From Rhodococcus sp. B7740 (GTDB taxonomy: Bacteria; Actinomycetota; Actinomycetes; Mycobacteriales; Mycobacteriaceae), in assembly GCF_000954115.1 (NCBI RefSeq), contig NZ_CP010797.1, positions 3,844,001-3,908,000 of the forward strand: DNA of 64,000 nucleotides. Direction: 5' to 3'. The notes below the pieces were generated by a model. The model was not told where the DNA came from, did no database searches, and worked only from the letters and a program-made list of their open reading frames with translations. The stretch's first letter is position 1. Every line of letters starts with the position of its first letter. The translations under genes and the position numbers were made by a program. This document shows, piece after piece, positions 63,885-64,000 of this stretch.

Positions 63885-64000
63885 TCAGCTACGAACTCGA
63901 GCCGCTGCGAATTGGGCACCGGCGGTGGTGGATCCGTCGATTGCGTACCGAAGGTGCGCGAGAACATCGAAGCCGCCGATCTGGCACACCGGGTCGCCGA
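63885..64000 (-). CDS. Partial C-terminal coding sequence, unknown
   Basis: On the minus strand the window edge enters an open frame. Its last 37 residues read GDPVCQIGGFDVLAHLRYAI and then DGSTTAGAQFAAARVRS before TGA. The start is outside the window. The segment is plausible protein in composition but its family was not recognised. Confidence 0.4.
   Translation of the reverse strand, partial: GDPVCQIGGFDVLAHLRYAIDGSTTAGAQFAAARVRS

Overview
The window is a high-GC actinobacterial chromosome segment, most likely Rhodococcus or a close mycolic-acid-containing relative. The pointers are a secreted cutinase-like esterase, a DUF3558 lipoprotein, an L-lysine 6-aminotransferase next to a piperideine-6-carboxylate dehydrogenase, F420/PPOX-type and DinB-type proteins, frequent GTG starts and 4-bp gene overlaps. 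The placement rests on gene content, not on a species match. No rRNA, tRNA, CRISPR array, insertion sequence or prophage was seen.

Layout. 1-4.5 kb: a VOC fragment, then a LysR / decarboxylating dehydrogenase / CitMHS citrate-transporter cluster, and a TPR and a PPOX gene. 4.6-6.1 kb: phenolic acid decarboxylase plus a DUF3237 gene, divergent from a MarR repressor with visible operators. 6.2-17.6 kb: mixed accessory genes (AraC, XRE and MarR regulators, aldo/keto reductase, cupin, dehalogenase, an mraY paralogue standing alone, a run of VOC and DinB genes). 17.7-22.7 kb: lysine export and degradation (lysE-type exporter, LysR regulator, lat, aldehyde dehydrogenase). 24-26 kb: cutinase and a decayed GNAT gene. 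26.2-29.3 kb: a copper cassette (HVHP protein plus CopA ATPase). 29.4-35.1 kb: an S4 protein, a CrtT/CrtU-like carotenoid pair and, after an interruption by hsp20 (with a CIRCE box), arsR and SRPBCC genes, a Rieske/DUF5914 protein. 35.2-42.4 kb: a complete-looking glycine betaine to glycine demethylation set (Rieske oxygenase, ferredoxin, ferredoxin reductase, dimethylglycine oxidase, sarcosine oxidase, IclR regulator). 42.4-50.2 kb: AzlCD exporter, regulators, SDR, lipoprotein and an ABC exporter. 50.2-52.1 kb: a CsoR-family regulator and a retron-type reverse transcriptase. 52.1-63.9 kb: a galactoside import and Leloir-pathway regulon.

The most unusual item is the orphan retron-type reverse transcriptase (50757-52013). 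It is preceded by about 260 non-coding bases rich in inverted repeats and followed by a perfect 13-bp inverted repeat. This is the best candidate for an undescribed system, although its non-coding RNA and effector are inferred or missing. Other points of interest are a four-copy family of 53-bp palindromic elements at gene 3' ends, a CsoR-family sensor lacking the usual ligand histidine, a frameshift in the alpha-galactosidase gene, and several well-formed operator palindromes that link regulators to their neighbours.
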